Positions 26,232 through 35,087 are shown, numbered from the stretch's first letter. The stretch is 64,000 bases of DNA from Thalassospira lucentensis (GCF_001613805.1 NZ_LPVY01000022.1:78815-142814); one strand, 5' to 3'. The notes: generated by a model from the letters alone, not told the origin. Translations and numbers: made by a program.

Positions 26232-27386
26232 CTAGTAGCCGCGCTGAACCCGCGAGAAGGTTTTCGACCAGTCGGCTTCGTTTTCGTTCCAGTAGGCCGG
26301 ATCAAAGAAGCTGAGTTCCTTGAGCGTGCCGGATGGATCAAACGCTGGCAGGGTCGGGATGACTTTGCCGAGTTCGACTTTCTGCGGATCAAGAGCAGGC
26401 GGGTAGCTTTGGCCTTCGGCAACCGCAATCGCGACTTCGGGTTCAAGCATGAAGTTCAGAAGTTCTTCACAGGCGGCCATCGGGCTTCCGCGCAGAACGA
26501 ACAGGCATTCCTGCCAGCCCAGACCGCCTTTCGGGTCGTGATAGCCGATATCGTGGCCCTGATCCTGCAATGCCTTGATGCGGCCGGACCAGCCTTCGGT
26601 GACATAGATTTCTTCTTCGGCCAGAAGGCTCATCAGTTCGGCCCCTGAGCTCCAGTATTTCAGGGCGAGATCGCGATGGGCACGAATCATGTCCCAGACG
26701 GCATCGATATCCTTGATCGCATTCGGGTCCTGATCGGATTGGAGGGCACCGTACCAGACGCGTGTTTTCCATTCACCCCAGCCGCCGATCTTGCCTTTGT
26801 AAGCTTCATCGACCATCAGCTTGGCACCTTTGGCCTTGGCTTCATCGTCGCTGATATATTTGCGGTTATAGGCAATGCCGGTGGTGCCGTAATCATACGG
26901 GACTGCCGAAATGGTGCCGCCGGTGATTTTGCGCAGCGGTTCGATCAGGCCGGGAATGACGTTTTTCAGGTTCGGAATATTGGCTTCGTTCAGTTCGGAC
27001 GTCAGTTCCAGACCATGATAGCGGGCATAGTCAAACACGCCCGACAGGTGGGCAAGGTTGAACTCGCCCGGTTGGCCCGCCTTAACGCGGGCAATATATT
27101 CATCCGCACCGCCAAAGGTGCCTGATACGACCTTGATACCGGTTTTTTCGGTATAGGGGGCAAAGGCGTATTTTTCGAATGCTTCGGATACCACGCCGCC
27201 CCAGCCATCAAAACGGACCTGTTCTGGTGTTGCGGCAAGGGCGTTGCGGGCCAGCATGCCCATCGGGCCACCGGTGATCCCGGCGGTGACACCTGCAGCC
27301 CCCAGAACGGTCAGGAAAGTGCGACGGTTGATGTCGCCGTCTTTAAGGCGGGTGAGCAGGCGTTCATAGCGTTTCGTCTCGTCCAT
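26232..27386 (-). CDS. ABC transporter solute-binding protein, PotD/PotF-like
   Basis: 384-residue extracellular binding protein of the spermidine/putrescine group. A long N-region with NRRTFLTVLG at residues ~21-30, followed by a hydrophobic glycine/alanine stretch ending ARNALAAT, looks like a twin-arginine (Tat) signal. The mature part shows VRFDGWGGVVSEAF, PYDYGTTGIAYNRKYI and EGWSGRIKALQDQG, the usual cluster II binding-protein pattern. The ligand could be a polyamine, an acylated polyamine or a basic amino-acid derivative. Confidence 0.88.
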   Translation of the reverse strand: MDETKRYERLLTRLKDGDINRRTFLTVLGAAGVTAGITGGPMGMLARNALAATPEQVRFDGWGGVVSEAFEKYAFAPYTEKTGIKVVSGTFGGADEYIARVKAGQPGEFNLAHLSGVFDYARYHGLELTSELNEANIPNLKNVIPGLIEPLRKITGGTISAVPYDYGTTGIAYNRKYISDDEAKAKGAKLMVDEAYKGKIGGWGEWKTRVWYGALQSDQDPNAIKDIDAVWDMIRAHRDLALKYWSSGAELMSLLAEEEIYVTEGWSGRIKALQDQGHDIGYHDPKGGLGWQECLFVLRGSPMAACEELLNFMLEPEVAIAVAEGQSYPPALDPQKVELGKVIPTLPAFDPSGTLKELSFFDPAYWNENEADWSKTFSRVQRGY

Positions 27387-27494
27387 TTAGGCCTCCTGAT
27401 AAAGGTTTTTATCCGTTTTCTTGTCGGTCTTATGGTCTTCTTTTTTATGGTCTTGTTGTTGGTTTTGGCGGTTTCCCGCGGTATCTGTTGTTTG

Positions 27495-28304
27495 TTAGGC
27501 AGCGGCTTTTTGTGCCCGTATTTTTCGTGCTGATGCGATGCGTGCAATGGCGGTGGCAATCAATGGCAGCGCGATGGTGAAGATCACCATCACAGCGCCC
27601 AGTGCATTGATTTCCGGGCTGATGGAATTGCGCAGCATGGCAAAAATCTGGGTTGGGACGGTTTCAACCCCGCCCGGTTTCCAGAACAGAGTGCCGGTGA
27701 TGTCGTCAAACGAGATGGTGAACGAAAACAGCATCCCGGCCATGACGGCCGGCATCATTAGCGGCAGGGTGATTTCAAAGAATGTCTGGATCGGTGTCGC
27801 GCCAAGACTCATGGCAGCTTCTTCGACGTCGCGCCGGATTGATACAAGGCGCGCCTGAACCACCAGCACCACAAAGGGCAGGGTAAATACGACATGCCCC
27901 ATCAGAAGCAGGCCAAAGCTTTTGGGCATGGAGAGGAATTGCAGAAACAGCAAAAGAGCCACAGCCAGGACGACTTCGGGTATCAGGATTGGAGCAACCA
28001 GAAGCGTCGAGATTGAGCGTTTCCCCGGAAAATCGTACCTGACCATGGCAAGGGCTGCGAGCGTGCCCAGTGTCGTTGAAATGGCACTGGTCAGCGCGCC
28101 GAGTATCAGGGACGTTTTGAATGCCCGTACAATCGCATCATTGTTCCATAATGCTTCGAACCAGCGCATGGAAAAGCCTTCGATCGGGAAGGCGCCGAAC
28201 TGGTTGGCATTGAAGGCCAGCAGAATGACAACCGCAACCGGCGCAAAAAGAAACAGATAAACAAGGATGGTTGCGATACGGATCAGGGACCAGCCGGACA
28301 TCAT
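27495..28304 (-). CDS. ABC transporter permease, PotC-like
   Basis: About 269-residue membrane protein with six hydrophobic segments and the EAA loop EEAAMSLGATPIQTFFEITLPL near residues 165-186, which docks on the ATPase. ATG 28304 is preceded by AGGGGG and lies 10 bases after the other permease gene. An in-frame ATG farther upstream (28400) would run into that gene and is unlikely. Confidence 0.9.
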   Translation of the reverse strand: MMSGWSLIRIATILVYLFLFAPVAVVILLAFNANQFGAFPIEGFSMRWFEALWNNDAIVRAFKTSLILGALTSAISTTLGTLAALAMVRYDFPGKRSISTLLVAPILIPEVVLAVALLLFLQFLSMPKSFGLLLMGHVVFTLPFVVLVVQARLVSIRRDVEEAAMSLGATPIQTFFEITLPLMMPAVMAGMLFSFTISFDDITGTLFWKPGGVETVPTQIFAMLRNSISPEINALGAVMVIFTIALPLIATAIARIASARKIRAQKAAA

Positions 28305-28314
28305 TACATTCCCC

Positions 28315-29187
28315 CTATTTGAAGCTTTTGGCGATCTGATCGACGCCAAGATAACGGGTGTAAATGACAACCAGCGCACCCAGAAGCGCCAGCAGCACAA
28401 GCGAAAGGGCGGACCCCAGCGGCCAGTTAAGCTGTGTCACGATGGCCTCGAACACAAGATTGGCAAACATTGCGTCACGCGGCCCGCCCAGAACAATCGG
28501 GGTGATATAGGTGCCTGCGGCCAGCACAAAACATAACAGGGATCCGGCAGCCAGACCGGGGAAGGACAGCGGCAGGGTGACTTCGCGGAAGGCCTGCCAG
28601 CCGGTACAGCCAAGGCTTTGAGCCGCTTCGGTCAGGTTTTTGTCGATACCATCCAGACTGACATAGACATTCAGGATCATGAAGGGCAGCAGATAATGCA
28701 CAAGGCCCAGAACAACCGTGGTCTGGTTATAAAGCATCTGTATCGGTTCATCGATGATGCCAAGCGACAGCATCAATGTGTTGAGCGCGCCCGAAGTGCC
28801 AAGGATGTTGATCCAGGACATGGTGCGGATGATGTAGCTGATCCAGAAGGGCAGCATCAGCATCAACAGCAGGAACGTTTTGGATTTCATCGGCGTGTTG
28901 GCGACGAAATAAGCCGGGATATAGCCAACCAGCGCACAGATCACCGTGGTGTAAAAGGCAATGGCAAAGGTCTGAAACAGAATGTCGCGGTAAAACCGGT
29001 CGCCAAGGACTTCGACCCAGTTATCAAGATAAAACCCGACCTGATCGGCACCGGTTGCGGTGCGCAGCCAGAATGAATAAACCACGATGAACATCATCGG
29101 GATGATCAATAACAGCGATATCGTCGCCAGTGACGGCGATAGCAGGGCCCAGGGCGTTCTGCGTGCCCCGGCTACATCTGCGGCCAT
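28315..29187 (-). CDS. ABC transporter permease, PotB-like
   Basis: 290-residue membrane protein. The first transmembrane segment is at ~15-40 and five more follow. The EAA motif LTEAAQSLGCTGWQAFREVTLPL is near residues 195-217. GGGAGG precedes the ATG. It is the first gene of the ten-gene operon; the divergent LysR gene begins 152 bases away. Confidence 0.9.
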   Translation of the reverse strand: MAADVAGARRTPWALLSPSLATISLLLIIPMMFIVVYSFWLRTATGADQVGFYLDNWVEVLGDRFYRDILFQTFAIAFYTTVICALVGYIPAYFVANTPMKSKTFLLLMLMLPFWISYIIRTMSWINILGTSGALNTLMLSLGIIDEPIQMLYNQTTVVLGLVHYLLPFMILNVYVSLDGIDKNLTEAAQSLGCTGWQAFREVTLPLSFPGLAAGSLLCFVLAAGTYITPIVLGGPRDAMFANLVFEAIVTQLNWPLGSALSLVLLALLGALVVIYTRYLGVDQIAKSFK

Positions 29188-29314
29188 TTTTGCCTCCCGT
29201 TATTGTGCTCTGGCAATTGCCTGCCATGCGCGGTTATCTGGCCGTGAATGAATATGTCTGACCATTTCACCCCAGACTTGCACATAGCGCAAATAGATAA
29301 GTAGAATGGATTGC

Positions 29315-29329
29315 ATAGCCAATTGCTAT
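29315..29329. promoter_or_regulatory. LysR-type box in the divergent intergenic region
   Basis: ATAGC-CAATT-GCTAT, a perfect 15-bp inverted repeat of the T-N11-A form bound by LysR regulators. It lies just upstream of the preferred start of the LysR gene and about 130 bases before the transport operon, fitting dual autoregulation and activation. Confidence 0.6.
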
Positions 29330-29339
29330 GGGTGGGGAA

Positions 29340-30284
29340 ATGAGCGACCTTTTAAAACGGCAATTCGACTGGAACCTGTTGCATACCTTTACAGTGATTA
29401 TCGAAGAACGGTCGATCACCGGGGCGGCCAACCGGCTGCTTTTGCGCCAGCCCAGTGTCAGCAATGCGCTTAAACGGCTTGAAGATCAGATCGGTGCGCG
29501 CCTGATTGATCGTGATCGTGGACGGTTTGAAGTCACTGAACAGGGATTGGCGCTTTATCATGAATGCCGCGAGATTTGCGGGGCGATTGGCCGACTTTCC
29601 GATGTGATGTCGGACAGTGGCAATCAGCTAAGCGGGCACTTGCACTTGTGGCTGGCAAGTCACGTGGTGTTTCCGCCGCTTGACGATGCGCTGTTTGAAT
29701 TCAATCGCGAACATCCCGAAGTCACCTATGAAATCAATGTTGCGACATCCGCCCATGTCACAAGTCAGGTCCTGTCCCAGCAGGCAAGTTTCGGCATTTG
29801 TCTTGTGAATGAACAGCATCCCCGGCTGGAATATCGCAAACTGTATCGTGAACATTTCGGGTTCTTTTGCGGGCCGACACATCATTTGTTTGGCCGGGAA
29901 AACCTGACACTTGCCGATCTGCGTAGCGAAGCATTCGTGTCGTTTTCCACCGATCAGCTTTCCGATGCGCTGGCCCCGGTTGCGGTGTTGCGTGCGCGCG
30001 AAGGCATGAAAGGCAAGGTGATCGCCACCAGCCCGCATCTGGAAGAAGTGCGCCGCCTGATCAATGCCGGGCTCGGCATTGGTCCGTTACCGATCCATGT
30101 CGTGCAAAATGCGATGGAACGCGGGCAGTTATGGCGCCTGCCACCCTACGATGCACCGCCAGCAATTGATATCTATCTGGTGACCAATCCGCGCATGTCG
30201 CTTGGCCGGGCGGAACGGTTTTTCATCGACAATCTGACCGGGCGGCTTGGCAATGCGCCGGATGGTTATTTTGTTTATCCGTAA
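29340..30284 (+). CDS. LysR-family transcriptional regulator
   Basis: About 314 residues. The N-terminal winged HTH covers residues ~8-67 (WNLLHTFTVIIEERSITGAANRLLLRQPSVSNALKRLE), and the substrate-binding domain covers ~95-300. I prefer ATG 29340, which has GGTGGGG before it; ATG 29328 would lie inside the palindromic operator. Divergent from the ten-gene operon, it is the obvious candidate activator, responding to the imported compound or an intermediate. Confidence 0.88.
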   Translation: MSDLLKRQFDWNLLHTFTVIIEERSITGAANRLLLRQPSVSNALKRLEDQIGARLIDRDRGRFEVTEQGLALYHECREICGAIGRLSDVMSDSGNQLSGHLHLWLASHVVFPPLDDALFEFNREHPEVTYEINVATSAHVTSQVLSQQASFGICLVNEQHPRLEYRKLYREHFGFFCGPTHHLFGRENLTLADLRSEAFVSFSTDQLSDALAPVAVLRAREGMKGKVIATSPHLEEVRRLINAGLGIGPLPIHVVQNAMERGQLWRLPPYDAPPAIDIYLVTNPRMSLGRAERFFIDNLTGRLGNAPDGYFVYP

Positions 30285-30414
30285 GGATTTCAAGAATATG
30301 ACCAAACGAGAGTTATGTCAGGCTTTATGCTGAAAAATGCCTCTTGATACTTTCAGGCTCATTTCCTGAAATACTACGAATTTTGCCAAATGATCTTTAT
30401 TTCCCTATTTTATC

Positions 30415-30434
30415 TGGTATTTTAGAAAATATCA
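30415..30434. promoter_or_regulatory. Inverted repeat upstream of the GntR gene
   Basis: TATTTT-AG-AAAATA (30418-30431), extending with one mismatch to 30415-30434, in an AT-rich 200-base leader. It is a possible autoregulatory operator or promoter element; no experimental family consensus can be matched with confidence. Confidence 0.35.
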
Positions 30435-30487
30435 GTCCCAGAGCCTATTGTGACCAGATTGCCACCCTTTCAGAGATCAAGCCAAAG

Positions 30488-31174
30488 ATGAAACACAAGT
30501 CCTTATTCCTGCCTTCTGATAACGAAACCGTTGGTGACATTGCCTTTCGCAATATCCGGTCAGATATCATCCGAGGGCGGTTGAAGCCGGGGCAGAAGCT
30601 GCGTCTTGATCAACTAAAATCGCACTATGGTGTTGCTGTTTCGACCTTGCGCGAAATCCTCAGTCGGCTGGCGGCAGAGAACTTTGTTGTTGCAGAAGGT
30701 CAGCGGGGGTTTGAAGTCACCGGTATTTCCGAAGCTGGTCTTCGCGATATCGCAGCCTTGCGTCTGCTGCTGGAAACGCATGCCTTGCGGCAATCAATCG
30801 CAACAGGGGATCTGCAGTGGGAGGCACGAGTTGTTTCATCCCACTACATGCTCAAAGTGGTGGAAACCAAACTGATCGAAGGTGACATGAGCCAGGTTGA
30901 GCAATGGGTGCAGCAGGATTGGGAATTTCATCATGCGACCATTTCTGCCTGTGCGTCGCCCGCGATGATGGCGGCACATTCAACCGCTTTCGACCGTTTC
31001 CTGCGTTATCACATGCTGGTTCTTGATTTTCGTGGGAAACCGGCGGCCGAAGAACATGCCCGCCTGCGCGATCTGGTGATCGCGCGCGATGCCGAGGGCG
31101 CGGTTGCCTTGCTTACCAGCCATGTGGAAAGCGGGCTGAACCACGTGCTCGGCACCGGCAAAATCCCGGCCTAG
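30488..31174 (+). CDS. GntR-family regulator, FCD type
   Basis: About 228 residues. Winged HTH at ~12-80 (IAFRNIRSDIIRGRLKPGQKLRLDQL, then VSTLREILSRLAAE). An all-helical FCD effector domain follows, with the metal-binding Asp/His pattern DWEFHHATISA and HARLRDLVIARD. ATG 30488 starts at the conserved region; an ATG at 30344 would add 48 residues of AT-rich, non-family sequence. It converges on the dehydroquinase-TRAP operon with a 4-base stop overlap and is its likely regulator. Confidence 0.85.
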   Translation: MKHKSLFLPSDNETVGDIAFRNIRSDIIRGRLKPGQKLRLDQLKSHYGVAVSTLREILSRLAAENFVVAEGQRGFEVTGISEAGLRDIAALRLLLETHALRQSIATGDLQWEARVVSSHYMLKVVETKLIEGDMSQVEQWVQQDWEFHHATISACASPAMMAAHSTAFDRFLRYHMLVLDFRGKPAAEEHARLRDLVIARDAEGAVALLTSHVESGLNHVLGTGKIPA

Positions 31175-31623
31175 GCCGCGACAGTCTGCGTTTCGCTGAT
31201 CATTTCTTTCAAGACTTGCACCGCAGTTGGATAACCGCGTGCGCCCAAACCGGCGATGACCGACGTAACAACACCGGACATCAGTGAATGGTGATACATC
31301 GGTTCACGCCGGTGAATGTTGGAAATATGCAGTTCAATGGCCGGGGCGGAAAACATTTTCAACGCGTCCATGATTGCCATTGAAGTAAAGGTATATGCGG
31401 CCGGATTGATGATCAGCCCCGCCGCATTATCCGTGGCTTCGTGAATCCATTCGATCAACTGCGTTTCTGAATTGCTTTGCCGGAATTCCACCGCGGTATC
31501 GCCAGCCGCAGAACGGCACATCGCCTCGATATCTGCCAGTGTGGTGCGGCCATAAATTTCGGGTTCGCGCCTGCCCAGACGGTTCAGGTTTGGTCCGTTA
31601 AGAATATAGATGGGTTTTGACAT
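31171..31623 (-). CDS. aroQ: Type II 3-dehydroquinate dehydratase
   Basis: 150-residue enzyme converting 3-dehydroquinate to 3-dehydroshikimate. It opens IYILNGPNLNRLGRREPEIYG, with the catalytic Tyr in EIYG and the flexible-loop Arg in NRLGRRE. Asn/His active-site residues follow in INPAAYTFTS and IELHISNIHRRE. ATG 31623 lies 10 bases after the TRAP large permease, so it is cotranscribed with a transporter rather than with aromatic amino-acid genes. That context suggests a catabolic role on imported quinate- or dehydroquinate-like acids (the quinate-pathway variant is often called QuiB/QutE). Confidence 0.92.
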   Translation of the reverse strand: MSKPIYILNGPNLNRLGRREPEIYGRTTLADIEAMCRSAAGDTAVEFRQSNSETQLIEWIHEATDNAAGLIINPAAYTFTSMAIMDALKMFSAPAIELHISNIHRREPMYHHSLMSGVVTSVIAGLGARGYPTAVQVLKEMISETQTVAA

Positions 31624-31633
31624 GGGGGATCTC

Positions 31634-32935
31634 TTAACCTTTGTAGCCAAAAAGTCTGGGCAGCCAGAGTGCGATATCGGGCACCAGTGTGAATAACAGC
31701 AACGCAAAAAGCATTGCGATAAGGAAGGGCAGTATTTCGCGTACGATTTCGCGCAATGGGCGTTCGGAAATGGCGGTCATGACGAATAACAGCAGGCCAT
31801 AGGGCGGTGTGATCAGGCCCAGCATGATATTTATGACGCACACGACGCCGAAATGAACCAGATCAATACCCAGCGCATTTGCGGTGGGAATGAATACCGG
31901 CACGATCACCAGAAGGATTGTCGTGCCTTCCAGCAGGCATCCCAGTACCAGCAGGATCAGGTTGACCATCAATAGGAAGGTCAATGGCGACAGATCGAAC
32001 CCGCCCAGCCAGATATTAAGCGCAGAGGGGATGTTTTCGACAGTCACGACATAGTTGAATACCAGTGCCCCTGCGATCAGCATACCGATCGAGGTGGTGG
32101 TGCGTGCGCTTGACAGCAGTGAAGAATAAAGATCACTCAGGCTGAGGCTGCGATACAGGAAAGCCGAAATCAGCAGGGCATAAAGGGCGGCGATTGCGGC
32201 CGCCTCGGTCGGGGTGGTCACGCCACCATAAATACCCCCCAGAAGGACAACCGGCATCATCAGTGCCGGAAATGCATTCAGGGTAACCTTTGGCAGTTCA
32301 CGTAAAGGCACAGGGGTTTCGACCGGAAAGTTCCGGCGATATGCGGATGAAAAAATATATCCGGCCTGAAACAGGCCCATAATAAGGCCCGGCACTACAC
32401 CCGCCAGAAACAGATAACCGATTGATGCATCAGAAACGAGCGCATAGACAACCATCGGGATTGAAGGCGGGATGATCGGGCCAATCACGGACGAAGCAGC
32501 GGTAAGTGCCGCGGCAAATGCTGGTGGGTATTTGCCATCCTTGGTCATCATGCGTTGCATCAGCTTGCCCGTGCCGGCTGCATCGGCAAGTGCGGAGCCC
32601 GACATACCAGCAAAAATGATGCTTTGGACGACATTCACCAGCGCAAGACCGCCGGGAAAGCGACCGACAACAGCGTTGCAGAAACTCAGCAGCCTTAACG
32701 TCATGGAGCCGGAATTCATCAGCTCGGCGGCAAGGATGAACAGCGGAACGGCGAGAAGGATGTAGCTTGAAAACATTCCGTTCAGGAGCTGCTCGGATGC
32801 GGTGCCCATATCCAGACCGGAAAGCAGCAAATACAGAATGGATGATGCAATCATTGCATGTCCAATCGGCAAGCCCAGCAGGCTGAGAAATATGATTGAG
32901 ATAATGCAAATAGTGAAGGGATCAGCAAGGCTCAT
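31634..32935 (-). CDS. dctM: TRAP transporter large permease (DctM family)
   Basis: 433 residues, about 12 membrane segments. DctM motifs are SYILLAVPLFILAAELMNSG, ASSVIGPIIPPSIPMVVYAL and the closing IMLGLITPPYGLLLFVMTA. The start overlaps the small-permease stop (ATGA-type, 4 bases). Confidence 0.93.
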   Translation of the reverse strand: MSLADPFTICIISIIFLSLLGLPIGHAMIASSILYLLLSGLDMGTASEQLLNGMFSSYILLAVPLFILAAELMNSGSMTLRLLSFCNAVVGRFPGGLALVNVVQSIIFAGMSGSALADAAGTGKLMQRMMTKDGKYPPAFAAALTAASSVIGPIIPPSIPMVVYALVSDASIGYLFLAGVVPGLIMGLFQAGYIFSSAYRRNFPVETPVPLRELPKVTLNAFPALMMPVVLLGGIYGGVTTPTEAAAIAALYALLISAFLYRSLSLSDLYSSLLSSARTTTSIGMLIAGALVFNYVVTVENIPSALNIWLGGFDLSPLTFLLMVNLILLVLGCLLEGTTILLVIVPVFIPTANALGIDLVHFGVVCVINIMLGLITPPYGLLLFVMTAISERPLREIVREILPFLIAMLFALLLFTLVPDIALWLPRLFGYKG

Positions 32936-33480
32936 GGGCGGGTATCCGTTTCGGAATGTTCTATGGTTTCATGAGCTTCTTCGGGAAGGATTTCATGTTG
33001 TCCGCCTTTGCCCCGAATTGCAGCAATTAGTATCCACAGGTAACGCACGATCACGGCCACCGCGAAGATCACATAAATCGAAAAAAGCCAGTCAAACCGG
33101 ATGTCGAGATACGATGACTTCTGAATTTTCATGAAAGTCACGAAATCCCAGGTTGCGGGCAGGGATATGCCATAAAGAAACAGGAGTGCGAGGGCCGTAA
33201 CAATGATCATCCCGCGGCGAATTTTCGGACCTACTGTGCTGTAAAGAATGTCAAAACGGATTTCATCGCGTTCGCGCACAACAAAGGCCGCCCCCCACAG
33301 AACGATCCAGAGCCACATGATAATGGTTAGTTCGGATGCGCCGCCGATGGGAAAGTTCAGCAGATAGCGGAATGCCACCTGCACGATGAAGGCACCGAAC
33401 ATCACCGCCAGCATCAGTGCTGCGATATTTTCGGCCCGACGGTGCAGCCATAGGCCGACCTGTCTGATCCTGTCCGTCAT
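32932..33480 (-). CDS. dctQ: TRAP transporter small permease (DctQ family)
   Basis: 182 residues with four hydrophobic segments. IGGASELTIIMWLWIVLWGAAF replaces the usual W-x-E-E-x-x-R-Y segment. The protein has an Asp/Glu-rich cytoplasmic tail (GQHEILPEEAHETIEHSE). It sits 80 bases after the binding-protein gene, with a hairpin between them. Confidence 0.85.
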   Translation of the reverse strand: MTDRIRQVGLWLHRRAENIAALMLAVMFGAFIVQVAFRYLLNFPIGGASELTIIMWLWIVLWGAAFVVRERDEIRFDILYSTVGPKIRRGMIIVTALALLFLYGISLPATWDFVTFMKIQKSSYLDIRFDWLFSIYVIFAVAVIVRYLWILIAAIRGKGGQHEILPEEAHETIEHSETDTRP

Positions 33481-33502
33481 GTATCGTAATTTCCGGTCCG
33501 GG

Positions 33503-33528
33503 GCGTGCGGGAATTAGATCCCGCACGC
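33503..33528 (-). other. Hairpin between dctP and dctQ
   Basis: Perfect 9-bp stem GCGTGCGGG / CCCGCACGC with an 8-base loop and no T run on the transcribed strand. Its stem sequence nearly repeats that of the terminator after the first TRAP operon (10975), but the T run is missing. Read-through to dctQM is expected, with dctP mRNA stabilised. Confidence 0.6.
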
Positions 33529-33560
33529 TTTGGTTTCGTTCAAATCACAGGCTGGCGATA

Positions 33561-34562
33561 TTAAAGCGCGTTGATGCGCTCAAGCATTCCTTCCGGCCAG
33601 TCTTTCGAAAGTTCGGATTCAAGATACATCTTTTGGGCATGGGCACGGAATGCATCAACGTCAGGAGTATAAATCTCAAGCCCCTGTTCCTTGAAGAAAT
33701 CAGACAGTTCCTTTTCCTTCTTCAGGTGTTGTTCCTGGCTCCAGTTGATTGCCTCATCGGCGGCTTTCTGGAAGGCTTCCTGTTCCTCGGCACTCATGCC
33801 GTCCCAAACCTTGGCCGAGACGACCAGAAGATCGTACCCGACAAGATGGGACGTCATCGCGATCTGGCTCATGACTTCATAAAATTTCATGTTCTGAACG
33901 TTCGGCAGAGGGTTGTCCTGACCGTCGATCGCCCCGGTTTGCAAGCCGGTATAAACTTCTGCATAAGCCATCGGTGTCGGGTTGGCGCCAAGGGCCGTTC
34001 CCAAGAACTGCCATGCATCACCACCTGGCATGCGAAGTTTGACGCCTGCCATATCTTCGGGGGTGTTGATTTTCTTGTCGATGCGCAGACCGACCTGACG
34101 GGTGCCGAAATAGGTCGGGCCCAGAATGTGGATGCCAAGCTGTTCTTCGGCCATCGTTTTCATCTCGGTCCCGGCGTCACTTGCGAAAAATTTCCGCAGG
34201 TGATCGGCGTCACGGAACAGATAGGCGGAACTGAGGATCGAGAAGGCGGGAATCTGGGTGGCAATATCCTGCGGTGCGACGTTGCCCATTTCAAGGTTTC
34301 CGCGCTGGATAGCAAGGATTTCGGTGGTCTGTTTAAACAGGTTGCCACCGTAATAAAGTTCGAACTCGTACTTGTCGCCCAGCGCCCCGGCGAGTTGCTT
34401 CATCATGTCGGCACGGATGTCTTGTTCCGAAAAGACAGCGGAGAAACGCAGTTTGGTCGCCTCGGCAGCCAACGCCACATTTCCCAATCCGATCATAGCA
34501 ACAGTACCGAGTGCAGCAAGCCCCGTAGCAATAGCTTTTCTGCGGGTGATGGTCCGTGTCAT
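33561..34562 (-). CDS. dctP: TRAP transporter solute-binding protein (DctP family)
   Basis: 333 residues. Signal peptide residues ~1-33: TRRKAIATGLAALG with a paired Arg, cut near ALAAEA, possibly Tat-dependent or plain Sec. DctP features are FELYYGGNLFKQTTEILAIQRG, the conserved carboxylate Arg in AGVKLRMPGGDAW, and YAEVYTGLQTGAIDGQDNP. An acidic ligand is expected; with the dehydroquinase gene in the operon, quinate, shikimate or dehydroshikimate are the leading guesses. Confidence 0.91.
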   Translation of the reverse strand: MTRTITRRKAIATGLAALGTVAMIGLGNVALAAEATKLRFSAVFSEQDIRADMMKQLAGALGDKYEFELYYGGNLFKQTTEILAIQRGNLEMGNVAPQDIATQIPAFSILSSAYLFRDADHLRKFFASDAGTEMKTMAEEQLGIHILGPTYFGTRQVGLRIDKKINTPEDMAGVKLRMPGGDAWQFLGTALGANPTPMAYAEVYTGLQTGAIDGQDNPLPNVQNMKFYEVMSQIAMTSHLVGYDLLVVSAKVWDGMSAEEQEAFQKAADEAINWSQEQHLKKEKELSDFFKEQGLEIYTPDVDAFRAHAQKMYLESELSKDWPEGMLERINAL

Positions 34563-34621
34563 GTGTAGTCTCCCTAGATACGTGAATTGTAAGTTACTAT
34601 TATTTTTGTATGGTGATTTTA

Positions 34622-34652
34622 ATTATATACGTTAAAAATTGACTTTCTGCAA
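34622..34652 (-). promoter_or_regulatory. Possible promoter of the second TRAP operon
   Basis: On the minus strand, TATAAT (34627-34622) lies 60 bases before the dctP ATG, with a poor TTGCAG -35 at a 19-base spacing. The surrounding sequence is unusually AT-rich. An AGGGAG ribosome site precedes the start. Confidence 0.4.
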
Positions 34653-34835
34653 GTTTGATAGGCCCGCCGATCAGGGATGTGATTGACATGCCATGCGACC
34701 GAGATTGGCAAAGGCTATGCTTTTGGCGCAGGAATGCTTTAGAATCTCTGGGGGAAACAGGATCTGCGCTTGCGCTAAATCCTTGTTTGCGCAAGCATGC
34801 GGCCAAGCACAGAACTGAAGCGAACGGGATAGAAG

Positions 34836-35087
34836 ATGAAGCTGGTTTATTTTTCCTGGGTCAAAGACCGTATCGGCATGGCCGAGGAAGATATTGAACT
34901 GCCGGAAAATGTGAAAACCGTTGCCGACCTTCTGGCATGGATGCCGGGCAGGGGGGCGAATTACGCCGATGCGCTGGCCGATCCGGCGATTATCCGGGTG
35001 GCAGTTGATCAGGAATATGCGCAAGGCGATCGCGATGTACGCGGTTCGAGTGAGATCGCGCTGTTCCCGCCGGTAACCGGCGGATAA
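34836..35087 (+). CDS. moaD: MoaD, molybdopterin synthase sulfur-carrier subunit
   Basis: 83-residue ubiquitin-fold protein. It starts KLVYFSWVKDRIG and ends in the obligatory Gly-Gly (FPPVTGG), whose thiocarboxylate donates sulfur to precursor Z during molybdenum cofactor synthesis. It is normally next to moaE, but here it is alone between unrelated transport operons and closed by a terminator. moaE may be elsewhere in the genome. Confidence 0.88.
   Translation: MKLVYFSWVKDRIGMAEEDIELPENVKTVADLLAWMPGRGANYADALADPAIIRVAVDQEYAQGDRDVRGSSEIALFPPVTGG

Noticed and set aside
33633..34568. 311-codon plus-strand frame opposite the second dctP
   Set aside because: Shadow of the binding-protein gene; no signal or motif of its own.
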